NCBI GenBank assembly: GCA_920105625.2
Contig: CAKKTE020000328.1
Coordinates: 2,852,001 to 2,916,000 of the forward strand
Length of the DNA stretch: 64,000 nt
Direction: 5' to 3'
Origin: Clusia tigrina
Taxonomy: Eukaryota; Arthropoda; Insecta; Diptera; Clusiidae
Made by a program: the position numbers and the translations under genes. The notes under the pieces are model-generated. The model did not search any database. It was not told the DNA's origin and saw only the letters and a program-made list of their open reading frames with translations. Positions 61,593-64,000 of the stretch are shown here, piece after piece. The number at the start of each line of letters is the position of its first letter. The stretch's first letter is position 1.

Positions 61593-64000
61593 GGATGTAC
61601 CGTATAGAAGTTAGGGCCATTTGAAGTTTTATCAGTGTTTGATTTAAGACTCAAGGGTAGCATAGCTTTGAGCGATAGCTTAAATTGACAAGAGGCTCGA
61701 GTACTTTATTGTTACAAAATTTCAAGGTTTTATGACGCTCCAGTAAAAAGTTACAAGCATTTGTATGTTGCAAAATTTAATAGGTGTAGGACGTACCGTA
61801 TAGAAGTTAGGGCCATTTGAAGTTTTATCAGTGTTTGATTTGGGACTCAAGGGTATCATAGCTTTGAGGGATAGCTTAAATTGACAAGAGGCTCGAGTAC
61901 TTTGTTGTTACAAAATTTGAAGGTTTTATGACGCTCCACTAAAAAGTTACAAGCATTTGTATGTTGCAAACTTTGATAGGTGTAGGACGTACCGTATAGA
62001 AGTTAGGGCCATTTGAAGTTTTATCAGTGTTTGATTTGGGACTCAAGGGTAGCATAGGTTTGAGCGATAACTCAAATTGACAAGAGGCTCGAATACTTTA
62101 TTGTTACAAAATTTCAAGGTTTTATGACGCTCCAGTAAAAAGTTACAAGCATTTGTATGTTGCAAACTTTGAGAGGTGTAGGACGTACCGTATAGAAGTT
62201 AGGGCCATTTGAAGTTTTATCAGTGTTTGAATTGGGACTCAAGGGTAGCATAGCTTTGAGCGATAGCTTAAATTGACAAGAGGCTCGAGTACTTTATTGT
62301 TACAAAATTTCATGGTTTGATGACGCTCCAGTAAAAAGTTACAAGCATTTGTATGTTGCAAACTTTGAAAGGTATAGGACGTATCCAAGGTGAATTTACT
62401 TACATGGTGGCTGCAAGGTGATTTTCGTACCTCCGGAATTGTCAAACGTAAGCAATGTGCAATCAAAATAAATGAAATTGAGAGGAATGGAGGAATACAT
62501 AAGAGCTGCTTAAAGTGGCATAAAATTTAAATAAAATATATAAATAGTTTCCTAATTTCTTCATAATGTTCACACTTTACAAAAATAACAATTAAAAAAC
62601 CCTTTTCACTCCAATCAAAACTCTATTTGCAATTATTTGCATATTTGTTTCGACCGCATTTTTCTATAATTTCAAATTTGACAACTACGGAGGGAAAGTT
62701 GGTTCAAAAAAATTTGTTCTTGCAGCCACCATGTAAGTAAATTCACCTTGGGACGTACCGTATAAAAGTTAGGGCCATTTGAAGTTTTATCAGTGTTTGA
62801 TTTGAGACTCAAGGGTAGCATAGCTTTGAGCGATAGCTTAAATTGACAAGAGGCTCGAGTACTTTATTGTAACAAAATTTCAAGGTTTTATGACGCTCCA
62901 GTAAAAAGTTACAAGCATTTGTGTTATGCAAACTTTGATAGGTGTAGGACGTACCGTATAGAAGTTAAGGCCATTTGAAGTTTTATAAGTGTTTGATTTG
63001 GGATTTGAGGGTAGCGATAGCTTAAATTGACAAGAGGCTCGAGAACTTTAGTGTTACAAAATTTCAAGGTTTTATGACGCTACAGTAAAAAGTTACAAGC
63101 ATTTGTATGTTGCAAAATTTGATAGGTGTAGGACGTACCGTATAGAAATTAGGGCCATTTGAAATTTTATCAGTGTTTGATTTGGGACTCAAGGGTAGCA
63201 TAGCTTTGAGCGATAGCTTAAATTGACAAGAGGCTCGAGTACTTTGTTGTTACAAAATTTGAAGGTTTTATGACGCTCCAGTAAAAAGTTACAAGCATTT
63301 GTATGTTGCAAACTTTGTTAGGTGTAGGACGTACCGTAAAGAAGTTAGGGCCATTTGAAGTTTTATCAGTTTTTGATTTGGGACTCAAGGGTAGGATAGG
63401 TTTGAGCGATAACTCAAATTGACAAGAGTCTCGAATACTTTATTGTTACAAAATTTCAAGGTTTTATGACGCTCCAGTAAAAAGTTACAAGCATTTGTAT
63501 ATTGCAAAATTTGAGAGGTGTAGGACGTACCGTATAGAAGTTAGGGCCATTTGAAGTTTTATCAGTGTTTGAATTGGGACTCAAGGGTAGCATAGCTTTG
63601 AGCGATTACTTAAATTGACAATAGGCTCGAGTACTTTATTGTTACAAAATTTCAAGGTATTATGACGCTCCAGTAAAAAGTTACAAGCATTTGTATCTTG
63701 CAAACTTTGATTGGTGTAGGACGTACCGTATAGAAGTTAAGGCCATTTGAAGTTTTATCAGTGTTTGCTTTGGAACTTAAGGGTAGCATAGCTCTGAGCG
63801 ATAGCTTAAATTGACAAGAGGCTCGAGAACTTTATTGTTACAAAATTTCAAGGTTTTATGACGCTCCAGTAAAAAGTTACAAGCATTTGTATGTTGCAAA
63901 CTTGGATAGGTGTAGGACGTACCGTATAGAAGTTAGGGCCATTTGAAGTTTTATCAGTGTTTGATTTGGGACGCAAGAGTAGCATAGCTTTGAGAGATAA
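61593..64000. repeat. Satellite array after the retrotransposon, to window end
   Basis: Four monomers to the last MITE at 62386, then about 6.3 monomers from 62751 to the window end, where the array continues. One monomer lacks ~11 bp (GAGGGTAGCGATAGC at 63007). Both CTCGAG and CTCGAA types occur. Confidence 0.92.
62386..62750 (+). mobile_element. MITE copy 41
   Basis: Last copy in the window; left flank GGACGTATC, standard ends, TTTAAATAAAA subfamily; AACTACGGAGG replaces AACTACTGAGG. Confidence 0.87.

Noticed and set aside
3911..62466. About 30 minus-strand open frames of 72-94 codons (beginning MIAHCLCLTIPEVRK or MQHTNACNF) repeated across the window
   Set aside because: They start in the left part of each MITE or in a monomer and run through satellite. 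Their similarity follows from repeat copy number. They match no protein family, and frames break freely with small indels. A dN/dS test over all copies could reopen the question.
4058..62750. MITEs as Helitron or SINE insertions
   Set aside because: They have long inverted repeats and a target duplication, no tRNA-like head, no poly-A or simple-repeat tail, and no TC...CTRR ends.

Overview
This is eukaryotic heterochromatin-type DNA: an AT-rich tandem satellite fills the whole window and runs off both ends. Its monomer is about 196 bp. By length there are roughly 218-220 monomers. The only protein-coding sequence is one degenerate LTR retrotransposon of the BEL/Pao group. That element, together with the satellite style, points to an insect, most likely a dipteran such as Drosophila. 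The species assignment is inference. There are no host genes, tRNAs, rRNAs, CRISPR arrays or prokaryotic signals.

The array has two interlaced components. The first is the 196-bp monomer (phase used here: it starts at GGGACTCAAGGG). The second is a ~365-bp sequence with 32-bp terminal inverted repeats (CAAGGTGAATTTACTTAC...), resembling a non-autonomous DNA transposon (MITE). It occurs 41 times (40 full or interrupted copies, 1 truncated), always in the same orientation and always at the same monomer position, flanked by copies of GGACGTACC. Start-to-start distances of neighbouring copies nearly all equal about 374 + 196n bp (n = 1 to 14). A MITE that inserted once therefore appears to have become part of the satellite and spread by unequal exchange or local duplication.

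Layout: 1-4057 is MITE-free satellite with a 4-monomer higher-order repeat. 4058-12190 has sparse MITEs (every 8-14 monomers) and 1933-bp and ~3114-bp duplications. 12191-18907 holds a near-perfect 2718-bp tandem duplication and a 516-bp tandem duplication that breaks one MITE. 18908-27789 holds a three-copy higher-order repeat (1925, 1925, 2121 bp) with two MITEs per unit. 28155-46707 and 46708-55145 have MITEs every 1-8 monomers, a 1560-bp duplication and a 6.5-kb segmental duplication. At 55311-61387 a BEL/Pao element is inserted inside one MITE, with a 5-bp target duplication (AGTCT). The array then resumes to 64000.

The BEL/Pao element has nearly identical LTRs (one substitution and one 5-bp indel seen), so it is young. 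Its polyprotein frame is nevertheless broken twice, and the integrase has lost an internal segment that should carry the first catalytic aspartate. It looks like a non-autonomous copy. No intact new multi-gene system is present. The notable object is the satellite/MITE composite array and its mutation record.
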